DNA of 14,442 nt from CAYUXF01 sp964448755 (GCA_964448755.1 CAYUXF010000039.1:1-14442); one strand, 5' to 3'. Numbered from the stretch's first letter, positions 1 to 7,555 are shown. A program made the numbers and translations. The notes: generated by a model from the letters alone, not told the origin.

Positions 1-171
1 TTTTTTTGCAAGTTTTTTATCTTTTTTATAAGAAAAACTGACCTCAAAGACGCGGTCCAGATAATAGCCGGAGCGTTTGGTTTCAATGGTTTTAGAGCAG
101 CCAGAAAGAGTTAAGAGCAGCAAAATGGCTGGCAGCAGAATGATTTTTTTTGAGCAAATGATATTTTTCAT
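1..171 (-). CDS. Lipoprotein, ApbE-like N-terminus (partial, runs off left edge)
   Basis: Reading down from the ATG at 171-169 gives 57 codons without a stop to base 1, so the C-terminal part is missing. The N-terminus is a typical lipoprotein signal: basic start, hydrophobic stretch about residues 10-22, and lipobox LSGC with Cys25 as the lipidation site. After it, residues 37-49 (YYLDRVFEVSFSY) followed by a Lys-rich helix resemble the start of the ApbE fold (FAD:protein FMN transferase), which is often a lipoprotein and flavinylates RnfG/NqrC-type proteins. The stop of the RnfG-like gene lies only 18 bases upstream, so the two are very likely one operon, which supports the ApbE reading. 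A GAGAGG sits 11 bases before the ATG, a rather long spacing. The lipoprotein call is secure; ApbE is a tentative inference from 30 residues plus context. Confidence 0.6.
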   Translation of the reverse strand, partial: MKNIICSKKIILLPAILLLLTLSGCSKTIETKRSGYYLDRVFEVSFSYKKDKKLAKK

Positions 172-189
172 ATAATTACAGACCTCTCT

Positions 190-783
190 CTAGTTAGTTG
201 CTGGTAGTTGTTCCTGATAAGTTAAGGCGTTTTTAAAATTTTCAATAGCTAATTTTACACTATTAATAACTGCCCGTGAAGATATTGTTGCGCCGGTAAC
301 AGCGTCTATTTTGCCGCCTTCCTGTGTTAAGGTGAGGTCATTATTTTTTTTATTAATAAACTGGTCGGTAAATTTATTTTTTTCTATATTAGTGCCGAGC
401 CCCGGTGTTTCGGTTTGGGAAATAATTTTTAAACCAATAATTTTAAAAGAAGAGTCAAGCGCAATTAAAGTTTTAATAACTGAGCTATAGCCTTGATTCT
501 CAGCTTCTATAATATAGCCGAGCGGTGTTTCTTCGCTGTCAAAAGCTTCGATATAGTTGAAATTATTTTTTTGATTTTCTTTAAAGATTTTGGCGCTGGC
601 AAAGACCTCTTTTTGGGCCAGGTTTTTTTGCTTAACTGTATTGGCCGCTATTTTTTCGGCTGTGGTCAGATGGACAAAAGAGAGAATGCCGCCGGAAAAA
701 GCTGTAAATAAAGCCAGGATCAGAGCATAATTTGTAATGATTTTTAGAATATTCTGTTTGTTTTCTGTATTTTGGTTTGCCAT
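190..783 (-). CDS. rnfG: RnfG/NqrC-like membrane-anchored FMN-binding protein
   Basis: A 197-residue protein with one N-terminal membrane anchor (about residues 15-38) and an extracytoplasmic FMN-binding domain. The flavinylation motif DAVTGAT lies at residues 160-166, with Thr166 as the expected site of phosphoester-linked FMN. The preceding TETPGLG stretch (about 124-130) is typical of RnfG, the electron-relay subunit of the Rnf ferredoxin:NAD oxidoreductase. Start choice: a TTG at 789 allows two more residues, but the GGGAG ribosome binding site is 8 bases before the ATG at 783 and only 2 before the TTG, so 783 is preferred. It follows the large secreted protein gene by 36 bases and precedes the putative ApbE lipoprotein by 18. 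No other rnf genes are in the window, so it could instead be a stand-alone flavinylated redox protein. Family certain; membership of a full Rnf complex unproven. Confidence 0.82.
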   Translation of the reverse strand: MANQNTENKQNILKIITNYALILALFTAFSGGILSFVHLTTAEKIAANTVKQKNLAQKEVFASAKIFKENQKNNFNYIEAFDSEETPLGYIIEAENQGYSSVIKTLIALDSSFKIIGLKIISQTETPGLGTNIEKNKFTDQFINKKNNDLTLTQEGGKIDAVTGATISSRAVINSVKLAIENFKNALTYQEQLPATN

Positions 784-819
784 ATTCAAAACTCCCTGTT
801 TTTGTCAAAGACCGGTTGT

Positions 820-3800
820 TTAATTTATAACGGAATACTTTGTCCGTTTTTTTATAAATTTCCCATCGGTCGTTTTAATATAAATAAATGCGGTATAATC
901 GCCCGCTTTTACATCTGTTGGCAGTGTTACTTTGCCTAGCCAGTAAACATTTTCGCCTATTATACTGCTTTTCTCTAGTTTTACAGAATAAACATTTTCT
1001 TTATTTTCACCAAAAAAGAGCATGACGTTTTCTGCTTCAATATTTTTTGGCACCAGTACTTTTACCTGTGTACCGCTTCTGGTAATGAGCGGATGCGGAT
1101 TAAAAATGACCGTTATTCTATCATAGCTGCTGGAATTCTCATCAATTACTTTATAGACAAATTTTTTCTTATAAAAACGGTTTTCTTTGCTGCGGATATA
1201 AAGATGGCCAAAATTTTCACCAACGCTGATATTGTTGGGGACAGCATAGCTTCCTTTCCAGATGTTGCCGGTAGTTTTTTCTAATTTGGTTTTTTGTCCT
1301 TGATTATTGATGCTGCCCCAATGGACATAGACCATTAGTGCTTCGATATTTTGCGGTAACTTTACTTTTATTTCCGTTGTCTGGTTTTTTCTTAGAGGAT
1401 TAGGATAGAGCTCCGGCAGAATATAAGGGGTGTCAATAAATGTGCCGCCGGCTTCCGGCTCTATTTTTTTTATTGACGGAACAATGGTGCCGGTTGTTTT
1501 GCTGCTCGCTATCGCAGAGCTGGTCAAATTTCTGGCGGCCGTGTTTTGGTCTATAACATAAACTGTTTTTAGTTCGTCAAGATAGATCGTCCCTTTTTCT
1601 TTTTCGTTATCGCTGAAGATATATAAATGATAAGTAGTTACCTGGTCGAGATCTTCCAAATAAGCGGCCGGGATGGGGAGTGTGACTTTTTGCCATTCTG
1701 TATTGTTGAGCGGAATAGAATATTTTTTATCAAAAGTATAAAAATCTGCTACAACATTGCGTTTATTTTTGCCTTGTAGAGAAATAAAGAGGCGGCTGCT
1801 TTCGGCACCAGAGCCTTTGAGCCAAAAGGTTAAATAGACGTGTGAGCCGGCTAAGTTTTTGGGTATAAATTTTTTAGAAGAGATCCCCGCCCAGTTCTGA
1901 TTACCGCCAAGATCGTAATCTATTTTTAAACAGCCGTTATTTTCCGGGATCCTGATCTCCGGTTCTTCGGCGCGGATAATATTTTTGGCCTGGCAGTGAT
2001 TTTTCCAGGGGTAAAGATCGCCTTTATTTTCAAAGTCATCAATTAAGATCGGTACGGCAGAATCAATGGTTATAGCTGACAGTGCTTTCTTTTCCGAGCT
2101 GTTGCCTGATTTATCTGTGAGCTGGCCAATAATTTCTTTTTTGCCGATAGTCAGTTCAGTATCTACAAAGTAGGTGCCGGTATAGATCGCGTCATTGGCG
2201 GTAATGTCACCGCGGGTGCCATCATCATACATTTCAATTTTTTCGGTTAGCCCGTCGATCTTAAAAAAGGCGCTATTGTGTGGTTCGCCTTTGAGTGTAA
2301 CTATCAGTTTGTCCCTGTAGCGGAGCGGTTTATCTTCAAAATTATGATCAACATAAAACAAGTTAGGCGGTGTTTTATCTACAAACAGCCGGACTTCGCT
2401 GGGCAGACTTTTATTGCCGAGGTGGTCAAGCGCCTGAAAACTGTAGAGCTCGCTTTGGCCGTCGCGCAGGCGGTGTTTGTAGCGCCAGGTGATTTTGTCT
2501 AAAAACTCTATTTCGTCAGGTACGCCGTTAACTAAAATGGTTTTGACATCAGCATCACAAGTGCCGTAAAAATAATTGGTGGAGGTTGTTTTACCGTTTA
2601 GTGCCGGCGGTGTCGGCGGCAAAGAATCTATAAATATTTTATCGGTACCGGCCTCGGAAACGTTGCCAACATTGTCGACGGCAAAAACATAAAAAGTATT
2701 GTCACCTTCACAGCCTTCTTCGGCGTCGCCCGAGCGGTGAATAGAATTTTGCCACCATTTAGAGCTGGTGCCCATTAGATGATAACGGAGGCCAGCCTCG
2801 CTGTCGCTACCGTCTACCCAGGTAACATAGACGGTCCGGTCGTTATCGTTTTTGTTTTCGGCAGTATTGAGGTCTATTTTGTTTTGGTCTGGATAGATCT
2901 TGACCCAGGTTGCCGCTTCCGGCGGCGTAATATCTTTTAAGACCGAAATTATTTTACTGGTAGTGTGTCCAACATTATCATAAGCGGTAATGATTATTGA
3001 CCCGGGTTCATCGCTGGAGCTGATGCTGTAGCGCACCGCCCACTCTTCGCCGGCCAGGTTGTAAAGCGGCGGCGGCTGGTCGCCAAAAGCAGGCGAAAAA
3101 ACTAATTTTTTAATGCCGGAGCCGTTATCAATAGCTTTGCCTCTAATGACAAACTCTTTGGGTTCTTCTAAGCCTGGTCCGTAGTAGAGCGTGGCTGTAT
3201 CCGGACTATGCATAAAGAGAGAGTCTTCATCAATAGAGGTTATTTCTATCAGCGGGCCGTCCGTGTCTTTGTCGGCAACAAAACTGTAGGCTTGAGACCA
3301 CTCGGACCAAACACCTTTTTCGTTGACCGTTCGCACAAAAAAATAAAGGGTTTCTTGTTGAAGTGTAAAAGAATCTATGATCTGTTTTTGCAGCGGCGAG
3401 CTGACTTTTTTGCTGTCGTAAAGCAGCGGCTCTTGCGGTGTCAGCCGGTTGTTGATCACTATCTGATAAGCGGTTTGTTGTTCAGTGGTTTGCCAGACAA
3501 GGTAAGGTCGGCCGTTGTTGTTTTGAACGCTGATGATCTCCGGTGCGCCGCCCGGTTTAGCCAACACGGCTTTAGAGTTGAAGCGGAGTAAGGTGCGCTC
3601 TTTTTGTTCCTGCAGATCTTTTTCTGTCCAGACCAGATCATATCCTTCGGCGTAGCCGGAGAGATAATGATTTTTACTGTTGTTGCCGCCGAGCAATGGC
3701 GAAAAAACCAGTTTGGAGGAGGCGGGTTTTAATTTGCGGATAATTTTCCAGGTTAACGTGTTGCTGTCAAAACGCTGAATAAAAATAGAGTTTTTTTCTA

Positions 3801-4722
3801 TGAAAGCGGCGTAGGTATAACCGCTGTTGTCGCAGGCCAGTGATGGTTCAGAAAAAGAGCTTAAGAAGTCATCGGAGAGTTTGGTGATGATCGGCGACCA
3901 ATATCCCTTGATCTTTGTGCGGTGAAAGATCTGTTTTTCTTTGACCCAAATAGCGTGAATTATACCGGCGGCATCAACGCTGACTGCAGGTAGCTGGCAG
4001 CGCCCCGGTAAAGAGCCCGGGCTATCAATGCTGACGGTTTCGACCGAAAGCCAGGCGCCGTTAGTTAGATTGAGCTCACGGGAGACAATTGTGCCCTGCT
4101 CTGCCCAGAGAACAATAATAGTTTTATTTTCAACGTTGCTTATTACCGGTGTGGCGGCGGCCCGGTTAGCTTTGCTGATACTGTAAATTGTTGACCAGGT
4201 GGCGGTGCTGCGCGAGTAAAGGCGGTAAAAAATACTGCCGGCATTTTCCCAGACCAGGTGAATGTCGCCGCTTTCGGCAATGGTTGCCGCCGGGTTCTTG
4301 CTTTCGGCCAAGGTGCCGCTGACTTTAAACGGCTGACTCCATTCCTTGCCGTTGTCTAGAGATTCAGAAATATAAATAGCGCCGCTATTTTCCCAGAGCG
4401 CATGGAGCTTAATGCCGCTATTGATGAGTAAGGGTGTTTTGCTGAACTGCAATCCCTGTGCTAGGTTGCGTGGTGTACTCCAGTTTAAACCGTTGTCTTG
4501 TGATTGAAGATAATTGACAGCGCTGACGCCGCTCTCGTTTTGGTTATAGATTAAATGCAGTGTGTTTTCGCCGGTTCTAGCCAGATGGGGAACGGCACTG
4601 CGCTGGAAAGGGGTGTTGGTTAAAAGTTCAATTTCTCCGGGAGCGTTGGCTATTAGTGGTATTGTTAGAAAAATAAAAACCAATAAAAAAAGAGTAAAAC
4701 TCTTTTTGAAAATAGACCGCAC
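820..4722 (-). CDS. Large secreted multidomain beta-protein (propeller, Ig-like, carbohydrate-binding-like, C-terminal repeats)
   Basis: A 1300-residue exported protein of unknown function. Signal peptide residues 1-26 (cleavage after ANA), no lipobox. Residues about 30-380 look like a sialidase-type beta-propeller, with two clear Asp-boxes (S74-W81 and S121-W128); I see no FRIP motif, so sialidase activity is not claimed. About 390-890 are fibronectin/Ig-like modules separated by DxTPP-type linkers, one with an Asp-rich DDG..GD..AND loop at 833-844. About 891-1055 starts LIDDFE and ends IYLDEL, resembling CBM11/CIA30-type galactose-binding domains. The end (1104-1299) holds two related units of about 90 residues. 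The start is GTG at 4722, preceded by a purine-rich GGGGGGA. It is the first gene of an apparent operon with the RnfG-like and lipoprotein genes. A surface adhesin or polysaccharide-binding role is inference. Confidence 0.85.
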   Translation of the reverse strand: MRSIFKKSFTLFLLVFIFLTIPLIANAPGEIELLTNTPFQRSAVPHLARTGENTLHLIYNQNESGVSAVNYLQSQDNGLNWSTPRNLAQGLQFSKTPLLINSGIKLHALWENSGAIYISESLDNGKEWSQPFKVSGTLAESKNPAATIAESGDIHLVWENAGSIFYRLYSRSTATWSTIYSISKANRAAATPVISNVENKTIIVLWAEQGTIVSRELNLTNGAWLSVETVSIDSPGSLPGRCQLPAVSVDAAGIIHAIWVKEKQIFHRTKIKGYWSPIITKLSDDFLSSFSEPSLACDNSGYTYAAFIEKNSIFIQRFDSNTLTWKIIRKLKPASSKLVFSPLLGGNNSKNHYLSGYAEGYDLVWTEKDLQEQKERTLLRFNSKAVLAKPGGAPEIISVQNNNGRPYLVWQTTEQQTAYQIVINNRLTPQEPLLYDSKKVSSPLQKQIIDSFTLQQETLYFFVRTVNEKGVWSEWSQAYSFVADKDTDGPLIEITSIDEDSLFMHSPDTATLYYGPGLEEPKEFVIRGKAIDNGSGIKKLVFSPAFGDQPPPLYNLAGEEWAVRYSISSSDEPGSIIITAYDNVGHTTSKIISVLKDITPPEAATWVKIYPDQNKIDLNTAENKNDNDRTVYVTWVDGSDSEAGLRYHLMGTSSKWWQNSIHRSGDAEEGCEGDNTFYVFAVDNVGNVSEAGTDKIFIDSLPPTPPALNGKTTSTNYFYGTCDADVKTILVNGVPDEIEFLDKITWRYKHRLRDGQSELYSFQALDHLGNKSLPSEVRLFVDKTPPNLFYVDHNFEDKPLRYRDKLIVTLKGEPHNSAFFKIDGLTEKIEMYDDGTRGDITANDAIYTGTYFVDTELTIGKKEIIGQLTDKSGNSSEKKALSAITIDSAVPILIDDFENKGDLYPWKNHCQAKNIIRAEEPEIRIPENNGCLKIDYDLGGNQNWAGISSKKFIPKNLAGSHVYLTFWLKGSGAESSRLFISLQGKNKRNVVADFYTFDKKYSIPLNNTEWQKVTLPIPAAYLEDLDQVTTYHLYIFSDNEKEKGTIYLDELKTVYVIDQNTAARNLTSSAIASSKTTGTIVPSIKKIEPEAGGTFIDTPYILPELYPNPLRKNQTTEIKVKLPQNIEALMVYVHWGSINNQGQKTKLEKTTGNIWKGSYAVPNNISVGENFGHLYIRSKENRFYKKKFVYKVIDENSSSYDRITVIFNPHPLITRSGTQVKVLVPKNIEAENVMLFFGENKENVYSVKLEKSSIIGENVYWLGKVTLPTDVKAGDYTAFIYIKTTDGKFIKKRTKYSVIN

Positions 4723-4749
4723 TGAAATCCCCCCAGATTAAGTTGTTTT

Positions 4750-4758
4750 ATTTTATCA
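4750..4758 (-). promoter_or_regulatory. Candidate extended -10 for the large secreted protein operon
   Basis: On the minus strand this reads TGATAAAAT, an extended -10 (TGn then TAAAAT), predicting transcription start near 4743. That leaves a leader of about 20 bases containing the GGGGGGA ribosome binding site. No good -35 is visible at 17 bases, in keeping with an extended -10. The intergenic region is very AT-rich, so chance matches are possible. Confidence 0.4.
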
Positions 4759-4808
4759 TATTAATAATAAAAATTAACTATATAAAATATTTATTAGACT
4801 TATTACTA

Positions 4809-4849
4809 GCCAATAGGTCAGTTGGCAAAATTATGCTAAAATATTGCCA
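4809..4849. repeat. Alternating inverted boxes over the Anbu promoter
   Basis: GCCAA at 4809-4813 is the inverse of TTGGC at 4822-4826. That box, extended to TGGCAA (4823-4828), is also the inverse of TTGCCA at 4844-4849, which touches the start codon. The -10 box lies between the last two. This is a possible operator or alternative-hairpin arrangement; the arms are only 5-6 bases long, so chance is not excluded. Confidence 0.3.
4834..4842 (+). promoter_or_regulatory. Extended -10 promoter of the Anbu operon, leaderless geometry
   Basis: The sequence TGCTAAAAT is an extended -10 whose hexamer (4837-4842) ends exactly 6 bases before the ATG at 4849, placing +1 on the A of the start codon. No Shine-Dalgarno sequence lies before the ATG. 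There is no convincing -35 at 16-18 bases, as is common for extended -10 promoters. Confidence 0.55.
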
Positions 4850-5565
4850 TGACTTTTTGTGTTGGGTTGCGCACTAAGAATGAGATCGTCGCTATTTCTG
4901 ACACCCGCTTGACCAGCGGCGATGTTGATTTTGTTGTTTCCAGTAAAAAAGTTTTTTTCTTTGAAGAAGAAAAACACTCAATGTTCATAATGCTTTCCGG
5001 TCTTAAATCTATTTCCGATATGGTCATTACCTATCTCAACGAGCGCAAGGAATATCTTTTTAACTGTGTAAAGCTTTATCAGGGCGTTGATTTTGTCGCA
5101 AAAGTTATTCGCGAGGTGCGCACGCGCGAGGAGAGCTGGTTTGAGAACGGCAATACTGAGTTTGATATTAATTATTTAATTGGCGGCCAGTTTGTTGAAG
5201 ATGAAACGCCGCAGCTTTTTCGTGTTTATTCCGAAGGGTCCTGGAAAAGAATTTCTAAAGATTCGCCGTTTGAGATCATTGGTGAGGGGCGTTACGGTAA
5301 ATATATTTTAGAATATGCTGCTAATATTAATAATTCTGCGGAAAAGGCCCTACTGCTGGGCTTGTTAGCCTTTGATGCCACGCAAAAAAGTTATCCGCTC
5401 TGCAGTCCGCCGCTCGATGTAATTACCTATAAAAAAGATTCTTTTAAAATTAAACAAAAACGGCTGGAAGCGCCGCAAATTCAAAAGCTTTCGGCGCGCT
5501 GGCATATAGAAGTTAATAAATCGCTAGAGAAATTATTGCCACTTGGCCGGACCTTAATTAAATAA
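4849..5565 (+). CDS. Anbu-type proteasome-like peptidase
   Basis: A 238-residue protein of the Anbu (ancestral beta subunit) branch of the 20S proteasome/HslV superfamily of N-terminal nucleophile hydrolases. After loss of the initiator Met, Thr2 becomes the N-terminal Thr1 nucleophile in TFCVGL. The partners fall at the expected places: Asp18 (mature Asp17, in SDTR) and Lys34 (mature Lys33, in SSKKVFF). IGGQ at 111-114, an IGEGRYGK segment at 144-151 and AFDATQKS at 174-181 followed by PPLD fit the Anbu pattern, and the length is normal. It probably assembles into a cytoplasmic ring particle; the substrate is unknown. It is the first gene of an operon: its TAA directly abuts the next ATG. 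Known Anbu clusters carry ATP-grasp, alpha-E and transglutaminase genes, none of which is present here. Family assignment is strong; the physiological role is open. Confidence 0.87.
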   Translation: MTFCVGLRTKNEIVAISDTRLTSGDVDFVVSSKKVFFFEEEKHSMFIMLSGLKSISDMVITYLNERKEYLFNCVKLYQGVDFVAKVIREVRTREESWFENGNTEFDINYLIGGQFVEDETPQLFRVYSEGSWKRISKDSPFEIIGEGRYGKYILEYAANINNSAEKALLLGLLAFDATQKSYPLCSPPLDVITYKKDSFKIKQKRLEAPQIQKLSARWHIEVNKSLEKLLPLGRTLIK

Positions 5566-6414
5566 ATGAAAAAATTTTCAAAATATTTTTTGTTGGCATT
5601 AGTGATTTTGAGCGCTTTTTTGTTTTCGGCAAAGAGCAGTTTTGCCGGCGGCGTTTTTTTATATAAACATAAAGGGTATGCGCTGGAAAAAGAAAAGTAT
5701 CAGAACCGCTTGGTCTTGGCCTATAAAACGCCGCTGCGGATAGACGGTGTTTTAGATTCCTCAATAATTGCGCTCAATAGCAGTTTGATAGTTAACGGTG
5801 AGATCAGAAAAAATATTTTTAGTTTTAATACCAATTGCCGTATTAATAAAGGGGCTAAAGTAAATGGTTATTTTTTCTCTTTTGGCGGAAAAACCTCTCT
5901 GGATAAGCTTTCCTATGCCAGATGTTTTAATTTCTTGCTGCTGCATAATAAGATGACTTCAAACAGAGGCTTTAAGTTTTTTTTAGTTTATCTTTCTTTT
6001 GTTCTGCTGGGAATGTTTTTTAATTTTTTCTTTATTAAGAATTTTATTTTTATTGGCGAGTATTTAAAAAATAAATTTTGGCCAGCGTTGTTTAGCGGCT
6101 TACTGGTGCCTTTTTTGTTATTTTTTTTAGCGCTGCTGTTTGCTGGCACTTATTTTGGTTTGCTTTTTCTACCCGCGCTTTTGTTTATTTATGTTTTTTA
6201 TTTCTTTTTTGCTTTTTATGTTCTGGCGATGTTTGTTGGCGAGAAAATGGTAAAATTATTTACTTATAGAGATAGGCCGTATTTGGAAATTTTTTGGGGA
6301 ACTTCACTGCTTTATTTGTTATTGATGCTTAAGTTCATTGGTCCGGTAATTTTTCTTGTTTTGCTGCTGGCTTCTCTGGGAACTGTATTGAAATTAAAAT
6401 TTGGGGTGAGATAA
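5566..6414 (+). CDS. Polytopic membrane protein with bactofilin-like ectodomain
   Basis: A 282-residue protein with a signal peptide (residues 1-27, ending SSFAG). A soluble segment of about 100 residues follows, then a Phe/Leu-rich membrane region with about four spans (roughly 137-158, 170-195, 197-225 and 243-275). Residues about 55-108 show the short repeated pattern of hydrophobic, Asn/Gly and Ser turns (IDGVLDS, LIVNGEI, INKGAKVNG) seen in bactofilin-type polymer-forming beta-helices, so the segment could be a small right-handed beta-helix outside the membrane. Its ATG abuts the Anbu stop and its TAA abuts the mgtC-like ATG, so translation is probably coupled. I do not recognise a named gene. 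The membrane topology is clear; the bactofilin resemblance is moderate and the function unknown. Confidence 0.7.
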   Translation: MKKFSKYFLLALVILSAFLFSAKSSFAGGVFLYKHKGYALEKEKYQNRLVLAYKTPLRIDGVLDSSIIALNSSLIVNGEIRKNIFSFNTNCRINKGAKVNGYFFSFGGKTSLDKLSYARCFNFLLLHNKMTSNRGFKFFLVYLSFVLLGMFFNFFFIKNFIFIGEYLKNKFWPALFSGLLVPFLLFFLALLFAGTYFGLLFLPALLFIYVFYFFFAFYVLAMFVGEKMVKLFTYRDRPYLEIFWGTSLLYLLLMLKFIGPVIFLVLLLASLGTVLKLKFGVR

Positions 6415-6909
6415 ATGGAAATAACGATCTATAAAGTTTTTTGTTTGAAGCTTTTTTTAGCGGTTATTTTAGGCGGGGTGATTGGCTTAGAGCGTAAGCT
6501 TAGTAACAAGGCAGCCGGTTTTCGAACGATGATCCTGATTTGTATGGGCTCGATGCTTTTTACCGATATTGGCGTAATGCTGGCCAGTCGTCCGGAGATC
6601 TACGGTGATAACATTGATGTTTCGCGCATGCTCGGGCAAATTATTGCCGGTATTGGTTTTCTAGGTGCCGGGTCTATTATGAAGAATTATGTCGGTGACA
6701 AACGGCAGGTAGAGGGTTTAACTACGGCGGCGGCTATCTGGCTGATGGCAGCGGTCGGTGTTTTTGTTGGGCTGGGGCTTTATGTTGAAGCGGCTGTTTC
6801 AACATTTGCTGCTGCTATAGTGTTATTTGTTTTTGGTAAATATGAGCCGGGAATTGTCAGTTCGGTCAAAAATATTAACGGGAAGTTTAATAAGAATAAG
6901 GCTAAGTGA
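6415..6909 (+). CDS. MgtC/SapB family membrane protein, short form
   Basis: A 164-residue inner-membrane protein with the MgtC/SapB signatures in order: GGVIGLER (20-27), GFRTMI (35-40), GFLGAGSI (81-88) and GLTTAAAIW (101-109), all within four or five hydrophobic segments. Full-length MgtC proteins are about 215-235 residues and carry a cytoplasmic ACT-like C-terminal domain; here the protein ends soon after the last span with a Lys/Asn-rich tail, so this is the membrane-domain-only form. MgtC proteins affect magnesium adaptation and ATP synthase activity in pathogens, but short environmental homologues are mostly uncharacterised. GGGGTGAG just before the abutting TAAATG gives a good ribosome binding site. 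It is the last gene of the Anbu operon and convergent with vapC, 18 bases away. Confidence 0.88.
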   Translation: MEITIYKVFCLKLFLAVILGGVIGLERKLSNKAAGFRTMILICMGSMLFTDIGVMLASRPEIYGDNIDVSRMLGQIIAGIGFLGAGSIMKNYVGDKRQVEGLTTAAAIWLMAAVGVFVGLGLYVEAAVSTFAAAIVLFVFGKYEPGIVSSVKNINGKFNKNKAK

Positions 6910-6942
6910 TACTTTTTCGCTAAACGCTTATTTCTTTTTTTT
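6895..6942 (+). terminator. Weak candidate terminator after the MgtC-like gene
   Basis: AATAAG (6895-6900) can pair with CTTATT (6927-6932), followed by a T-rich run to 6942. The stem is only 6 base pairs with a long loop and overlaps the 3' end of the convergent toxin gene, so it is a weak candidate. Confidence 0.25.
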
Positions 6943-7302
6943 GTATTTAACATCTTCAAAGCCGGCAAAATCATCGTCCTGGGTATAGAGCGTGGCATTA
7001 TAATGTTTGGCTGTGGCATAAATAATGCTGTCAGCCATTGGTATTTTATGGTCATGGCTGAGTTTAGCGGCACTGATAGCAATATCATCGGTTAGGGGGA
7101 CTACTTTTCCCTGCTGCATTTGCGCTATTAGTTCTAAGGCCTGTTCTTCCGGGCAAGATTGTAAAAGTTTTTTAAAAACCTCAAAAACAGTCAATGACGG
7201 CACGATCAGTTTTTTATAATTAAGAAGATGGGCGGCAAAAAAATCGGCATTGGGGCCATCGGCAAAATATTCTAGCCAGCCGCAGGAATCTATTATTTTC
7301 AT
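6928..7302 (-). CDS. vapC: VapC-type PIN-domain toxin RNase
   Basis: A 124-residue single PIN domain, the usual size for VapC. The acidic residues of the metal site are visible: Asp5 in IIDSCGWLEYF, Glu41 in VFEVFKKL, Asp91 in PMADSIIYATA and Asp109/110 in TQDDDFAGF. VapC toxins are Mg-dependent endoribonucleases that cleave tRNA or rRNA when freed from the antitoxin; the target here cannot be read from sequence. Its ATG overlaps the vapB stop by four bases (ATGA), the classic coupled toxin-antitoxin layout. The C-terminus is a run of lysines encoded over the T-rich tract downstream of the MgtC-like gene. All catalytic residues are intact, so it looks active. Confidence 0.88.
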   Translation of the reverse strand: MKIIDSCGWLEYFADGPNADFFAAHLLNYKKLIVPSLTVFEVFKKLLQSCPEEQALELIAQMQQGKVVPLTDDIAISAAKLSHDHKIPMADSIIYATAKHYNATLYTQDDDFAGFEDVKYKKKK

Positions 7303-7505
7303 ATGCGGTCAATTTCTCTGTTAACGCTTGTATCTATGCCCTTAACTGCGCCGCGGAGTTTTTTTAAGTCTTGTTTCTTGATATATTCAATACGGTTTTG
7401 ATACGGCAGGACGATCAGTTCTTCGCCTGGTTTAATATTAAGCGCTTTCCTTATTTCCAGAGGAATGACAATTTGATATTTTGATGAAATAGAAACCGAG
7501 ACCAT
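7299..7505 (-). CDS. vapB: AbrB-family antitoxin (VapB-type)
   Basis: A 68-residue protein starting with a SpoVT/AbrB swapped-hairpin DNA-binding domain: SISSKYQIVIPLEIRKALNI at residues 5-24, then KPGEEL. The charged C-terminal part (about 45-68) would be the toxin-binding tail. AbrB-type antitoxins dimerise, bind their own promoter and neutralise the PIN toxin encoded downstream. AAGGAG lies 6 bases before the ATG at 7505, a strong ribosome binding site. The gene precedes and overlaps vapC by four bases. Upstream, a 10-bp inverted repeat overlaps the promoter, as expected for autoregulation. Confidence 0.9.
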   Translation of the reverse strand: MVSVSISSKYQIVIPLEIRKALNIKPGEELIVLPYQNRIEYIKKQDLKKLRGAVKGIDTSVNREIDRI

Positions 7506-7516
7506 TTGCTTCTCCT

Positions 7517-7555
7517 TATCGATAATGATATTGTAAAACGATACAATTATCGATA
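7517..7555. repeat. Inverted repeat, probable VapBC operator
   Basis: TATCGATAAT at 7517-7526 and its exact inverse ATTATCGATA at 7546-7555 are separated by 19 bases. Inside lies a second inverted pair, ATTGTA (7530-7535) and TACAAT (7542-7547). The right arm sits between the -35 and -10 boxes of the vapBC promoter and the left arm lies just before the ribosome binding site. Binding of the AbrB-type antitoxin here would block transcription. Confidence 0.75.

Noticed and set aside
3208..3641. Open frames on both strands inside the large secreted protein gene
   Set aside because: They are frame shadows of a long real gene with coherent domains; no ribosome binding site or recognisable product.
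820..4722. Active sialidase
   Set aside because: Two Asp-boxes are present but no FRIP motif or arginine triad could be recognised, so only a propeller fold is proposed.
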